Assembly (NCBI GenBank): GCA_905182995.1
Contig: CAJJDP010000118.1
Coordinates: 301,062-365,061 of the forward strand
Length of the DNA: 64,000 bases
From: Paramecium octaurelia
Lineage: Eukaryota; Ciliophora; Oligohymenophorea; Peniculida; Parameciidae
Reading direction: 5' to 3'
Part shown: positions 23,981 through 36,563 of the stretch, one piece after another
Numbering within the stretch: position 1 is the first letter of the stretch
Layout: the number at the start of each line of letters is the position of its first letter
The notes under the pieces: generated by a model
The model's database searches: none
The model's input: only the letters and a program-made list of their open reading frames with translations
What the model was told of the DNA's origin: nothing
Position numbers and translations under genes: made by a program

Positions 23981-25721
23981 ATGAAAAAATAATTGTGGAA
24001 TCCTTACACAAATGATATAAATATAGGAGCGCATTTGATAAAGTCTGAATTCATCATAGAAGGGAAATCTCAGTATTTGATGGGAACAGACCATCTGCTC
24101 ATTATATTTGAGGTTTTTAGTGAGAGTTTAACAAAAAGGACCCGAGTTTTAAAAAGCCATTGAAATATACGACATTCAATTTTGATCTAAAGTATGAGAT
24201 AGTTCGAACACCGCCTAAGTTGAGGCCAGGATGTCCATTAGTTAAATTGCCGAAGGCCAATCGAGAGGATGAAGTGGAGATTGGAAATGTCGAAAGATTG
24301 GGGGATCCATTAAAATTACTTTTATTTATAGATGAATAAGACAAATTTGAGATGATAGCTCATCAGTTGATAATTACGAAATGGAGATGGTTTTTGGCAA
24401 AGCGAATTAACTAGTATGGGTTCCATCATCTATTCAAAGTGTTCAAGAAGATTGGGAGGGGAAATTTTGCATCTGTGTACTTGGCAGAACGAGTGGAAGA
24501 CGGTTAATAGATGGCAGTTAAAGCATTTTCAAAGAGTATAGCTTATGCAGAGGAGAATGGCAAAGAAGCTATAATAAATGAGATCAAATTAATGAGACAA
24601 GTGGATCACCTCAACATCATAAAACTTTATGAGGTCAATGAAACTGCTAACTCTCTCTATGTTTGTTTAGAACTATTGGAAGGAGGATAATTATATGATT
24701 ATCTGAGAAAGAGGATAATATTTACAAATAAGGAAATTCAAACTATAATCAGAGGATTGTTAGAGGGTTAATCGTTCAAAATTATCATTAGGTCTTCGGC
24801 ACATCCATTCAAAAGATATTATGCACAGAGATATCAAACTAGAAAACATTCTATTTAAGTAACCAAATGCAATTGACACTGTTTGTCTTGCTGACTTTGG
24901 TCTAGCCACATATGTTCATGAAAAGGTCTACTTATACTGCCGTTGTGGGACTCCAGGGTATCATATTAATACACTTTAAAAGGTTTGTGGCTCCTGAGGT
25001 AATAAACATCAGGGATTTAACAACAACATACGATAAAGTTTGTGATATCTTCTCTTTAGGTTTAGTATTCCATCTCCTTCAGACTAAAAAGACTGTATTT
25101 CCTGGTCGTAGTTACACTACCATAGTAACTTAAAATATGGAGGCCAAAATAAAATGGGACTCTTAGATTTATGAATAAATTCCTAAACCTGCTTATGATT
25201 TACTAAGAAGAATGTTAGAGGTGGATCCAAAATAACGTATTACTGCTGAGGAAGCCTTATAACACCAATATTTTACGGCTTTTAATGCTGAGGAAGATGG
25301 GGAATCTGATGATGAATTTTTCGACATTGAGGATAATTGTTAATAGGATTAATAATCACAAAAAATCAATGACCTGAATAATAACTTTGATAAAATGCGC
25401 ATTAACTCCATATAGACTGCTTTGATGAAAGAATAAATGAAGGAGAGAGTTCATTTGCAGGAGGAATAAATCGTAATGAAGATTCCCATAATTACTGGGA
25501 GAACCCACAGCATTGCTGGTATTGCATTAATATATGAATATGTAGATTCGCCTGAATAAAAAATAAGAATCCAGAGAAACTTAAAATAGCAATCGCTAAA
25601 CTTTTTATACTCCTATAGCAATTAGCAATAAGAGAAACCAAAGGAAGAGGATTCTCAATAGAAGGAGTTCAGAGTGCCTGCCATTGAATAAGTTAAGTAA
25701 AGTTCAAGAATAAATTTGTGA
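23981..25721 (+). CDS. Ser/Thr protein kinase, CAMK-like, with frame break near N-terminus
   Basis: A kinase of the same kind as its upstream neighbour. Introns are 24767-24791, 24958-24982 and probably 25519-25545. Motifs are complete: glycine loop IGRGNFASVYLA, MAVKAF lysine, HRDIKLEN catalytic loop, DFGLA, CGTPGFVAPE. The C-terminal ~150 residues are acidic, then Gln-rich. From ATG 23981 the frame reads as a PH-like domain up to 24112. The continuing protein (EFNKKDPSFKKPLKYTTFNF...) lies two bases out of phase. Removing the 14 bases 24113-24126, which start GT and end AG, restores the frame, but 14 nt is below the normal intron size. It may be a sequencing error, a frameshift or an abnormal intron. 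The kinase core itself is intact. Confidence 0.8.
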
Positions 25722-26174
25722 TCATATTTAATCATTAAACCAATCTTAACCATATAACTTCTTGACCCAATCCGAAAAGGTTTATAAGCGGTAATGCTTG
25801 GGCACACGATTTATCTTGTTAATAACAATAGGTTTTTTGACCTCGAGTTATGGTTCCAGAGTAAAGAAATTGTGAATATCATATTTACAATCCATTTGAC
25901 TGATCTTTCTCTGAGTTTACTGTACAGGCTTAAAGACCTGTGAAGACGCATCCAACAGTTGGCTGCCACAACGGGCCAATCGATTTGTTGGCATCTCAGT
26001 AATCTATTTTGGTTCTTGTCTCAATTGGGGGACCTTATTGGAATCAAAGGGATTCCTATTCCTTCCAAATAGAAAATCCAAGGAATCTCGATTAGTCTAA
26101 ATAATGTAAGCAGAGGGCTTCTCGATTCTAGGAAGTTTGAAGCCATCATTCACTTTTGTTTATTTGAACATCAT
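25722..26174 (-). CDS. Unknown 150-residue protein
   Basis: An intronless minus-strand gene. Start is 26172-26174 (a second in-frame ATG follows at once); the stop complement TCA is at 25722-25724. The product is basic and mostly disordered. It has FKLPRIEKPSAYIIQ near the start, NRLARCGSQLLDASSQVFKP in the middle and a compact end (HYRLQTFSDWVKKLYGQDWF). There is no membrane segment or catalytic motif. Its stop codon directly touches the stop codon of the plus-strand kinase, with no base between. Family not recognised. Confidence 0.78.
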
Positions 26175-26281
26175 TTTACAAATGTAGACACCTATATTTA
26201 TATAAATACTTTATTTAAATAATAATTTGTGCTTATTGCAATACTAGATCTTCTTCCTTATGAATATCAAAATAAATATTA

Positions 26282-29200
26282 TCATAATTATTCGAAAAGT
26301 TACATAAACGGTGCCAAACACTCAAAAGTATATCGTTGTAACAACAATTCCTTAGCCCGTCTCTCCAAGTAGCGTCCCAAGATGATTCGCTATTGTGGCT
26401 GATGCAATTTGTACATCCTCATAAACAGATCCCTTTCCGATGCATCATAATTATGACTCCGAATTAACATCAACTTTAATTCCACCTCTCTCACTCTCCA
26501 CAGGTCCATGTCTTTAAAATACTAAACATCATTTCGAGTCAAGTATTCATCCAACCCTTGAAGCAATTGCAATTCCTCACAAATTATCGCAAATCTCTAA
26601 AACGAAATGTACTGAACTTATTATTATTCTATATCGCATTCATTGTTGAACATATTGACGATCTGCTGTTCTTCCCTCTTGTTCTCCAACTCCAGCAAGA
26701 GCAATCTGAATTGATTCTGAGTCAGTCGTTCTCCATCTTCCGCAAAAATCTACAGTATTGTCGAATATTTCAATAGCAACTCCTGAATCTTGATATCTTG
26801 CATAGGTCCTAAATGATGCGAGATTTCCACATCGTAGTCCACATATTGCTGCTACTTCTGCATCCCCTTGATGTAATCAGCTAGTTGGGCTTGGAGCACT
26901 TGAATGCCAGTGTCTGTGAAGGTGGCACTCTGTAGATTGCTCAAGATTTGCAAATAGATTTGGAAACTTAACTAGCTTTATTATATCGTAATACATCTCC
27001 AATGAGCATCGAATGAAATAGTCTAGCCGTGTCACTCCTTCGCTTATAATAAATTAAGGATTTTATCACTCTGGCCACTTTCCCCAGCCATACATTCTGA
27101 GGTTGAGATTGATTCTCACTTGAAAAGTACTCATACAATTGCACATGCAATGGATAAGCGAACTTATTGAATTTCAGACACCACTACACGAAATTGGACA
27201 AGATCTTTATCAACGTATGTTATGTGACAATATTCTCTATTTTGTCTCTTCGAAATTGTTGGATCTCCTGCAATAAGGTCTGTGTGGCCAATTAAGTATT
27301 CTTGCTGCCACATCTACTCACGAATAGCTTCTTCTCTATTGACAATAGGTTCTTCACTGGATTCAGACACTCAGATAGATCTACCTCCTCCTCAGAAGAA
27401 CTCTAGGAGTCATCAAACTTATTGTCCGGGAAGACTACATATCAAATTTAGTGTTCTTACAATTGAGTGCTATGATAGGTTTAGAAGGGGAGAATGCTTC
27501 TGGACCATCTGGAGAATCACAACTCAATTCTGCCATTGAAGTTCTCTATGGGATACTGCTGTCTTAAAAGGGTTCTAGGGGAGTCATGGGAGGGAAGTAT
27601 CCCAACGAATTCTTGGGATTGACGGACAAGGTTGGTTGAACTTATTGAGGAGGTAGGAGAGATGCTGAACTATTATTGAAGTTTTGAGGAATTGGGGGGT
27701 TTAAGTTATTGGTACTTATTAGCATAGGAGTCGGCGAAATACCTTTGGGGAATTCAAAGTTAATTTTGTGACGAATAGCTTTTCTTCTGATTTAATCCTA
27801 TTAATATTATGGTAGAAATCGAGAGACAGCTTTAAGTTGTTTGGAGATGAAATTAAAATTCTTAACTTGCTATTGATACTTGGATGCCAAGAGATCAAAT
27901 CTCTTCTGTGTCTGGATCTTCTGTCTATTGGTTTGTTTACAATCGATCTAGGTTTCAAAGATCTATATTTTTCGAGTAATCAGTTCCTCCTTCAACTTTT
28001 TGATGATGTCCTAGAAATCATTGACCAAAAACAGAAAAACCGAATAAGAGTTCTGGAAATACTTATCGGCTTCACGAAAGTCTTCTTGGAACAACTCCTC
28101 TTTCATTTACATGATGCTGAAGATTTGCAGAGATCGAGATTTCAATTGATCTAGGATACTATCCAACACACTGGGAAATGTCTTCTTTTCAATCTCCACT
28201 CGTTCAATATACAATTAATAGTAATCATCCGTGAAAGTCTTGATTGGATACTTTGACATCTCCAAATAGGTTTGTTCTTCCTGATTCCTAGGTATGCATT
28301 CTCTTTTGATTAGAGCATAATTGGCTTCACAAGCTTGACTATTGCTGGGAATAGGCATGGTCTAATTTGCACAATCGTAGGTTCTTCTCTTTTGATTGAC
28401 AGTTTGAGTGAACATTTCAGTTTTGAGAACCAAGCTTTAATTAATGAATATATTACTCGCTCGTATCTACCTGGATCTCACTGAACTCAACAGTGTTCCC
28501 AACACATTTATCCTTAAATAGAATTTCTTCGTACTCCTCAATTAGGTTCTCATCCTTCTCAGCCTTGTCATCTGATCCCCTTTCCAGATCCTGTATTTTG
28601 TTTAGGTAAGCTTCTTCGAACTTTTTAGTCTGTTCTTCGAAGACCAACTTAAAGTCATCAAAGATTTCCTTCTTGGCCTTGTAGAGTTCCTCTTCGAAGT
28701 CAGCAGTGAAGTGTTCATTCTAATGTCGAACTTGCTAAAATAATTTGAGAGTCTCATTCTCCTTACTCAAATCCTACAATTACAATTTAAGTAATTCGAT
28801 GTCGTTGTTGTGACTACTAAGTTCAGTTGACAATTTACAAGTCTTCTTTCTTAGGTATCGATTCTCCTTGTTCATTTTCTCCGCATATTCAGCATTCCTC
28901 TTCAATTACTTTTCAGCCTCGTTTAATCTTTACAATTTCTCACTCATCTGAGTTTGGTATCTTTCATGTATTTTTATCGTGTTTGTTAAGCTTTCCTTCT
29001 CCAATTTTCTATTGGTTCGTGATTATTTTTCAATTATCTCCTTCACGATTCCAGTGAATTACGTCCATATTTTATCAATTAATTAGGAATAATCATTGCA
29101 CTTTACAGAAAGTTGTTGACAAAGCTGCCCTATGGATCCAGAGTAAATCAGTTCGATCTTATCGTAAAACTCGGTGATACTGTAAAAATTTTGCTGCTGA

Positions 29201-29414
29201 ATCTATTACACCATTGACTGTCCTTATTACGTATGTATATTACATCGGTCCATTGCTACAACAATTGCAAATCCTTCCTCTCACTTTATTCATTGGTGAT
29301 TTTCTGTAATGTTCTAACCGTCTTGTTGCTTGTACACATATTGGCTCGACTCATCAACTGCCGCATCTCGAAAACCTTTTCATTAATTTTAATGTAAATC
29401 ATTTACTGTCCCAT
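26282..29414 (-). CDS. Large coiled-coil protein, 1011 residues
   Basis: Start 29412-29414, stop 26282-26284, introns 29218-29243 (26), 28435-28456 (22), 27435-27460 (26) and 26972-26994 (23 nt), leaving 1012 codons. Without the 22-nt intron, one frame would end at 28417 and a new ATG would begin one base later. A one-base gap between genes is implausible, so I join them. Residues ~90-310 are a long coiled coil (KKTCKLSTELSSHNNDIELL). Residues ~400-560 are helical, then comes a Pro/Ser-rich linker. The C-terminal ~330 residues (LLLLELENKREEQQ, LRYNDVQYFKDMD-like region) are helical. A cytoskeletal or ciliary structural role is possible but is inference; family not recognised. Confidence 0.8.
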
Positions 29415-30143
29415 CTTCCCCCTAAATCGTCTTATTGATTTATTAAATTGACGGAAACTTGAGAGGCGATAACCGCTCGTCAGTAAGAGTGTGCATGCGT
29501 ATTTTTTTAACTCTTTTCATGTGATCTATATATAAACTTTTATTAATAATAGTGAGCATATCTGATCTCACTCATAAAACAATTTAGTGGATGTATATAT
29601 AACATATCCAAATCGAAGAGGACTTTTATGAAATCCGAATGATATTTTCGATATGGTTTCCAACGTTGGATCCTCACAAATGCTCTTAAGTTAATTTAGA
29701 GGCCAAATATAGCACTCTATACTCGAATATAAAATATATGTAAAATTATGGATTTTATTAAAGTATTTTTTATCAATTATTATTACATTTGCTGTTAACG
29801 AATAGACAATATCTATGTTGACGGCCCCTTAATTAAGTCAAGATAATGTTGCGAATCAAACATATTAATTATAATCGATCGAAAAAGGGGAATCAGATAG
29901 GCTATATTGAGGGGGAGTATCAAAATGGACTAGGATTCATATTTAGTTATTTATGATTATTAATAATTAATAGTATTTCACACATGAAAAAATGGTAATT
30001 TGAGATACAAATATTTTGCAATGAATGTGATTCACAAAAATGAAGGACTCACAAATAACCATTGCAGTTGGTCTTTCTGCCCTGGATTTGATTCCATTAT
30101 ATATTTATATTTAATAAAAAAAGGCAATTAATAAGAAATTAAA
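29415..30143. other. Intergenic region, divergent genes
   Basis: Lies between a minus-strand start (29414) and a plus-strand start (30144). AT-rich, with no open frame longer than expected and no RNA gene that I can see. Promoters for both flanking genes must lie here. Confidence 0.55.
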
Positions 30144-31165
30144 ATGTTCGATGGTTATTGTAGGTAAATTATGTAACCTAAGCGTGTTGCTTATAACAAA
30201 TCAGATTTAGAATGTGGTTATCCGAGATAGGATTTCTAGTTGCAAGGATTACAATGTTCTCTATATAAATGCAATAAGTACACACAATCATGCGTATTAT
30301 ATTTGCATGGGTACAATGGATCAAGGTTAGAAGCTGTGTAATATGCTTCCTTTGTATGCAAGAGTGATTTCGATTTTTGTTCATTTGATTTTTAGGCTGC
30401 TGGGTAGTCTGAAGGGGACTTTGTGACTTTTGGGTAATTAGTTATGTTGATGAAGTTTGAAAGAGGAGGAGAACGTGGCGTTAGTGATTCGACACTTGAA
30501 GGAGAAATATTTTCACATCATCTTGTGGGGCAGATCTATGGGAGCTACGACAGCCTTGATGTATACTCAGAAGTATGCGAATATAAAATGTTTGGTTTTG
30601 GACAGTCCATTTTTGGTTTTGGAAGACGTAGTGATAAATTTGATAAAATTGAAACTCAACACTCCAGACATCATAAACAAAGGGTTGTATGAGTTGATCA
30701 GAAGTATTTTATCTTGTGTAAAATTCAGGATGCATAGCCAAATTGTTCCAGTTTCAAATAAGCAAGGTCCAATTGCCTTTACATTTAAACGTCACCTGCC
30801 CAATGATACTGTTGGCATCTAAGCAAGACCATCTGATTCCTCAATACCATTTCGATTCCATCTACAAGGGGTATGTTGGACATAAGAGAATGGTGGCCTT
30901 GCAAAGCAATCACAACGAACAAAGATCAACTGAAATCATAAAGACTATCATTGCATTTTGTCAATCGATGACACCGCAAAGTCGATTCAGTCCAACTAAA
31001 TATCCAGATCGTCTTATGGGGGATTTGGATGAACAAAAATACATAGCTACTGGGATTAAGATCAAATAGAAAATCATGAGAAATTAATCAGCATCCACTC
31101 ATACTAAAAACTCAGCTTAGATCCAGAAGGATAAAGCATTGATGTAATTGTCCATTCTTAAATGA
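30144..31165 (+). CDS. Alpha/beta hydrolase (serine hydrolase)
   Basis: ATG 30144, introns 30434-30455 and 30745-30766 (22 nt each), stop 31163-31165; 325 residues. It has the alpha/beta-hydrolase pattern: the oxyanion-region HG turn (VLYLHGYNGS, residues ~51-60), FDFQAAGQSEGD, and the nucleophile elbow WGRSMGATTA with Ser124. The acid is Asp in LLASKQDHLIP and the base is His in LQSNHNEQR. This order matches the Ser-aminopeptidase S33/ABHD13-ABHD17-like group, which includes protein-depalmitoylating and lipid hydrolases. The true substrate is unknown. The last ~55 residues (SPTKYPDRLMGDLDEQK...) are a polar tail. No signal peptide or membrane helix is evident. Confidence 0.88.
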
Positions 31166-31217
31166 TTTTATAGATACTAATTACTAATAATCTTAACATA
31201 AATATCCATCAATAATC

Positions 31218-31853
31218 TCATCTCTTTATATTACGAAGTACTCTTTCAATAGTTTATGACAATTGGAAGAGTTAATTGACATAGCCTCGTGACAATTATC
31301 TGATTTCCTCCTATTATGAACAATCTAATTATCTCGATATCTCCAATAGTTCAGATAGAGGAACGGCCAGATCCACTCTCTTGGATAGAGTTTTGCTGGT
31401 GTTAGATTTAGATATCAAGGATGACTGAGGCTGAGGAGCGGTGAACTACCAACTTCCCAAATTCCCAAGTGATTGATTCTTCTTTCTGAATGAGGACAAA
31501 AGATCTTCATTGGTTGTATGAAATCTGCTTGGGTTATTGCTAAGGATGATTTTACTCATACCCTTCTTAGATTCCAAATATTTTGCTTGGAGATGCCAAA
31601 TTTGGGTTGTGCTCGTCTCTGCTTTTATTAATGATCGTATGATGAAATCGATTATCCGATTTATTGTCTATCTATTCAGCCCATTCTGTTGGATACCTAT
31701 AATATAGTTGTGATTATCTTACCTTCTTAACTCTTTTTTTTAATTGTTATCTTACACGATAGAATTGGTTCTACTATTTGTACTGAAAGCCGAAGATGAG
31801 TTCAAAAAGGTTGTTCGTTTTATAATTTGAGATTTCTACCCACTAGATTACAT
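31218..31853 (-). CDS. Unknown 195-residue polar protein
   Basis: Start 31851-31853, introns 31697-31722 (26 nt) and 31540-31561 (22 nt), stop 31218-31220. The product is Ser/Asn/Gln/Arg-rich and probably disordered. Segments include IIKRTTFLNSSSAFSTNSRT near the start, RFHTTNEDLLSSFRKKN in the middle and a helical end (LSRGYVNQLFQLSQTIERVL). No domain recognised. It lies 39 bp downstream of the next minus-strand gene (stop at 31893), and its own stop is 52 bp from the convergent hydrolase stop. Confidence 0.75.
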
Positions 31854-31892
31854 TGTCAAATAAATTTTATTTTAAAATATAATTCTTAATTT

Positions 31893-33071
31893 TCATAGTT
31901 TATCAATCACAAATTTGTTTAGCAATGCAGTTCTGAATGAATTATAGATGACCTCATGTTATTCAGTTGAAAGTTGAGAGAACATATTGCTAAGATCATC
32001 TTGCATTGATAGATACAACATACTAATTTTATCAATCAGAATAGCATTCTGCTGACTCTCCACCTGAAAATGCTGAGATCTAAACAATTTTGGATTTTGA
32101 TGACACACCTACTCCAATTACTCTAAGTCAAAAGTCTCATCCTCTGATTCCACAAACACCATCATATTCCTACTCGATTTACAGTGATTGCTTATTAATT
32201 CAGCAATCCTCATTTGATCCTTCACTTTGAGCAATCTCGATCGTGTCTTACCCAGAACCAAGAAATGCTTAAACTCCTAATTACAAATGCAATTGAATTG
32301 AAATTAACCCTTGTTAAAAGATATGCACTTCCCATCCAAATATAGCTCATAAACATTTTATTTCCCCAATGCACAATCAAAAAACTCCTACGGACTCCTA
32401 TACATCAACATATCCGACTCTGGGATCACTGTAGACAACAATTCTAGGTAATCGATTTGTTTCCACTATATGATATCAAATAGATCAAGTAATTTCATTA
32501 TTACTTCGTTGATATCATAAGATTATGATTAACTATCCAGGAGTAAATTCAAGTGCTTATAGGGAATCCACTTAAAAGTCAATGTTGAAAGTGGATATAC
32601 ACAATTGATCAATTTCATCACATTAACAAAAAGGTCAGGCTATTGGTTAATGTTGCCCAATGATGAGAATTTAAATATGTAGGTGATTTAAGATTGATTT
32701 ACGAAGTAGTCCTCCTACTTTTAAATTACTTAACTAAATTTATTGCTGTACAAAAATTGAACTGAGTTTTCACTCTGATGTATGATAAATACATCATAGA
32801 GTTTGAGTAACTCCAACAGTCTCGAATTATCATGTTTTACATTATCCAAAACCTTAATCACTTTAAAGTACTTTTCAGATATAATCCATTACTTAAGACA
32901 TTTGATTAATAGTTCAGATTATTATTCTTATAGTTACTTTAATGACATATCAATCATTTCAATTTCAGTCTCAAGTTTTATGAACTTATTTGATTTAACA
33001 CTAAGTTATTCTTCAAGATGATGATGAATTGTTTAAAAGATACTAGATTCTAAAATTTGTTATTTAAACAT
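31893..33071 (-). CDS. Unknown 392-residue protein
   Basis: An intronless frame of 393 codons. Start 33069-33071, stop 31893-31895. The N-terminus is a short coiled coil (residues ~15-75). The rest is folded with mixed helix and strand, for example INCVYPLSTLTFKWIPYKHL, FDCALGKQNVYELYLDGKC and FNCICNQEFKHFLVLGKTR. It has several Cys residues but no regular zinc-finger spacing. There is no signal peptide or membrane helix. Family not recognised; the frame is long enough without TGA to be secure as a gene. Confidence 0.82.
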
Positions 33072-33801
33072 TATGTGATTGAAATAGAAAATTATTTAAT
33101 TGTACTTAATAATGAATAAGATATTTTTAAATTATGTAATTGGTTTTAATTTATATTTTAGAATAAGTTAAGGAGATATATATTACCAAACATGAGAGAT
33201 TATTTGGCCTTCTTAATTGCTTCACCATCTGAATTATAAACAAAATCATTTTTTATTAATTAATAGAATATTAATTATACGTTATTGTTTTTTAAACAAT
33301 ACATAATAATAACTTTAAACTATAAATTTATACCTAACATCGTGAAATTCCAATATTTTAAAACTCTTAATTATTGATAATAATATTTATCCACTCAATA
33401 GCTATATAATTGATTATATAAAAAAAAGCGATCATATTTATATATATCATATCAATGTGATAAATTTTTGTTTCTCTCAAATATATGAGTAAGTTCTCTA
33501 CTCTAGATCTCATTACTAGCTATAGAATTCAAACCAAGATATTCGTCTTGATTAACACCCGGGCATCCAGTGATTGAGTCCAGATTTAAGAGGTATTATA
33601 CATTCTACATCGAAATTTCAAGTTAACATAAAGAACACTTTAATTAATTTTGATTAGAGAATATGAATATATAAATAAGTTAAAAAATTGACTCACAATA
33701 TTGACTCTTTGATGTTCAGATTTTAATGGGTTGATAAGTTGGTTAAATGCAATAATTAGAAACTACTAAAAAGTTTGACAAGAATATATAATAATTATAT
33801 A
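33072..33801. other. Intergenic region, divergent genes
   Basis: AT-rich spacer between a minus-strand start (33071) and a plus-strand start (33802). I see a locally less AT-rich patch around 33550-33590 but no gene, RNA gene or repeat I can support. Confidence 0.55.
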
Positions 33802-35526
33802 ATGAAGAAATCAATAATTAGACCAGTTAATCAGCTTTACTCTCCCTCTATATCGCACTACAGGTCTCAAACAAGTGGTTCTGGTGTTTTTGATCAATCT
33901 CGTATATTGGAAGAGACGTCGGAGAAGTTCTAGCGATCATGGATGATGCTTGAAAGCGTGGAGGAATTGAAGAGTCTTCGTTATGCATTGAAGCAGACGG
34001 CCACTGAGCCCAATTTCCATCCAGAATGCCATTTGGGGGGAACACTGGTGTCTGGGAAAGTATATAAAGTGACTCCGATGGAATTTTATTATTGCAATAT
34101 TCCCACAAAAGGTTAAAAATCTCCTCTGAATTGCACGGTGTACTGTGACGGTGACTTTCAGATAATGATATCTTTTAACTCTCCATTTCCAACCAAATTT
34201 AATTGCGATCAAGTGATAAGAAATAGAACATGGACTGTAAGACATAATGGGGAAGAGAAACTTAATTTGGCATTTGTGGCTCGTAAACAAACAGACATCA
34301 AGTTCATGATATACTATGGGTAGACAGACTCTTTCAAGAAGTTGATACGAATATCAAGTAATCACGAGAGAGTGCAGATGAGTGATGAGATTCCCAGAAT
34401 GCCCCAATTTATAGTGAATCAGAATAAGATACAGGCGGTTAAGAAAGTAAATAAGTATGAAGTGGAGGTGAGTCGATCAGATCGTTTCATGCAGGTGCTC
34501 AAGACGAGAAATCTATAAAAGAAAGCCATCATAGAGGCTAATCAATAGAAGAATCTTGATTTTCAAGCCAAGGAGTGGGCTCATGATGAATACAAGTTGA
34601 TTACATTGACTTTACGAAATCGGGAGAGAAGGAGAGAGTAGACCTTCCTTTGGGGTGAATTGCTTCATTTTTTGAAGTTGGTAGACAATTTGTATAGCAT
34701 ATTGCAACAGAGAAGGAGATAATTGAAGAAAAATAAAATGATGATCATAAGCATTTAATTGAGGATGAGGAAGTTCAGGGAGGATTACAAACTGAATCGC
34801 GAGGACTTAGGTCATAGGACAGTGGGACAAACAATGATGACGTTGACAATGTTTTGTAAGCAATCGAAGAGGAGGATCATTCACAATTCTTTGATTCTTG
34901 TTCTGCCACTGTTGAAATGGCGAGCGAGTCTGTACATGTTCAAGAAGAAGGCTTTGGTTACAAGTGGGAAGTTACAGTTGATCAGGGTGAATTTGAATTA
35001 GTTCGTTAAGAATGTGAGGGAGTACAAAGCCAGGATGATTCAGAAGTGGGATCAGTATACCATGAAGATTCACTAGTATCAATCTATGCACAAGGCTGAT
35101 AAGCGCTTTTTGACTTGGGCTAAATTCCTATATGAGAAAGGATACCAATTATATTTTTAGAACTTGTTCATCACTTTGTTGATGCGAGAAAGGTATCGAT
35201 CTCACATCAAGGAACAAAGGGAAATCATGAAATACAGGTAAGAGATGAAATCTGCAAAGTTGCAATTGAAGTTTGCCAGAGAAACTGTGGACATCTTGAC
35301 TTTGCGTCAAAGGATTTTCAAGTTGAGCAATGACATTTATGCTATGTAATTGAAGAATCAATTTTTTATCCATTCAGATGTGGAGAGATTCGTGTCTTCC
35401 ATTATTGAATAGAGTTCCTTCATCTTTATGGATGAAGACAACAATCAGATGGGTCAAGAAAAGTCATCTCGTCTTCGTGTTAGTTTGAAGAGATAAAAAA
35501 CTCTTCGTATCTCTAGAAAATCTTGA
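33802..35526 (+). CDS. Unknown 574-residue basic helical protein
   Basis: An intronless gene, ATG 33802 to TGA 35524-35526. Residues ~60-190 look like a compact beta-rich domain (HLGGTLVSGKVYKVTPMEFY, NCTVYCDGDFQIMISFNSPF, ...DIKFMIYYGQ). From ~200 to the end the protein is highly basic and helical, with many Arg/Lys/Gln/Trp (WAHDEYKLITLTLRNRERRR, KKALVTSGKLQLIRVN). The pattern could suit a microtubule- or IQ-type helix but I see no canonical IQ repeats. The C-terminus is Ser/Arg-rich. The beta domain might be a lectin- or PPC-like fold; this is a guess. Family not recognised. Confidence 0.83.
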
Positions 35527-35579
35527 AGAATTCATGAAATATACATATTTCAATTTTTTGTCATAATTAAATTATAAAA

Positions 35580-36525
35580 ATGAATTATCCTGAAACTAAG
35601 TAGTATAGGAGATTGACATTTTGGAAATGCATGGCCGTGACCACATTTTCTTACGCTGTCAGCAAGACAGCCACCGCTCCTCTAGAAAGAGTCAAACTTA
35701 TCCTACAAGTCAGTCCCATTCTTAAATGCGAAGACAAGATTGATCGAACTTGGTCAGGAATCAAATAGATTTACAAAACCCAAGGCTTGTACTCCTTCTG
35801 GAGAGGCAACGGTCTCAATGTCATCAAGACCATTCCCAATGCTGCAATACGATTTACTGTCTATGATAAATTCAAATAATATGTTTCCGAATATCGACAA
35901 AAAGAGAATGTAAATATGTTATCAATTACCGATGTAGTACACAAGACAAGTCACCAACAGATTGGTGGCAGGATTTTGCACTGGCTTACTTAATCAACTG
36001 ATACATTACCCCCTCGAAGTCTTACGTGTTAAATTGACTGTCGATATGAGTCATTTCAACAAGGCTCGTCTGTACAATGGAATCTTTGATTGTCTCAAGA
36101 AGACCCTCAAAACTTAAGGGTTCTCAGCTTTGTATCAGGGATTCCTCCTATCCTCTTGTGGCACTGTACCATACTTGGGAATCAGTTTTCTTGTCCATGA
36201 TCAATTAAAAGACCTCATACCAATAGAAAATAATTCCGATTAGATCTGGATGTAATTGGCATAATTCATTGGAATCGGATCCATTTCAACCATCACTGCA
36301 ACTGCACTCACATATCCCATTGATACCATACGTAGAAGAATTCAAATCAATGGGTCTTTGGGAGCGTAAAGAGCATATGTTTCATTTTCTGATTGTGTTA
36401 AAAAGATGAGAAAAGAAGGATTGTTGTCTTATTACAGAGGATTCTGGATAACACTCATCAGAGTGGTTCCAGCTGCTACCATTCAATTTGGTTGTTTTGA
36501 TTATTTAAGAGAGTTATCAACATGA
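35580..36525 (+). CDS. Mitochondrial carrier family (SLC25) protein
   Basis: ATG 35580, one 28-nt intron (35910-35937), stop 36523-36525; 305 residues, the usual carrier length. Three tandem repeats each carry the Px(D/E)xx(K/R) signature: PLERVK at residues 34-39, PLEVLRVK in repeat 2 and PIDTIRRR in repeat 3, each after a membrane helix. Conserved WRGN (residues ~77-80) and FYRG-like motifs (YQGF, YYRGF) are present. KTATAPLERVK resembles CoA/adenine-nucleotide carriers of the SLC25A42 and SLC25A23-25 groups. The ADP/ATP carrier signature RRRMMM is absent (RRRIQI here), so it is not a standard ADP/ATP translocase. No EF-hands. It acts in the inner mitochondrial membrane; the substrate is inferred only. 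Confidence 0.9.
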
Positions 36526-36563
36526 GTTTTTGTTTAATTGTTTATTTATAATTGTAACACAGA

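Noticed and set aside
33540-33600. A possible tRNA or small RNA in a less AT-rich patch
   Set aside because: I could not form an acceptor stem or find a T-loop sequence. No tRNA was found anywhere in the window.
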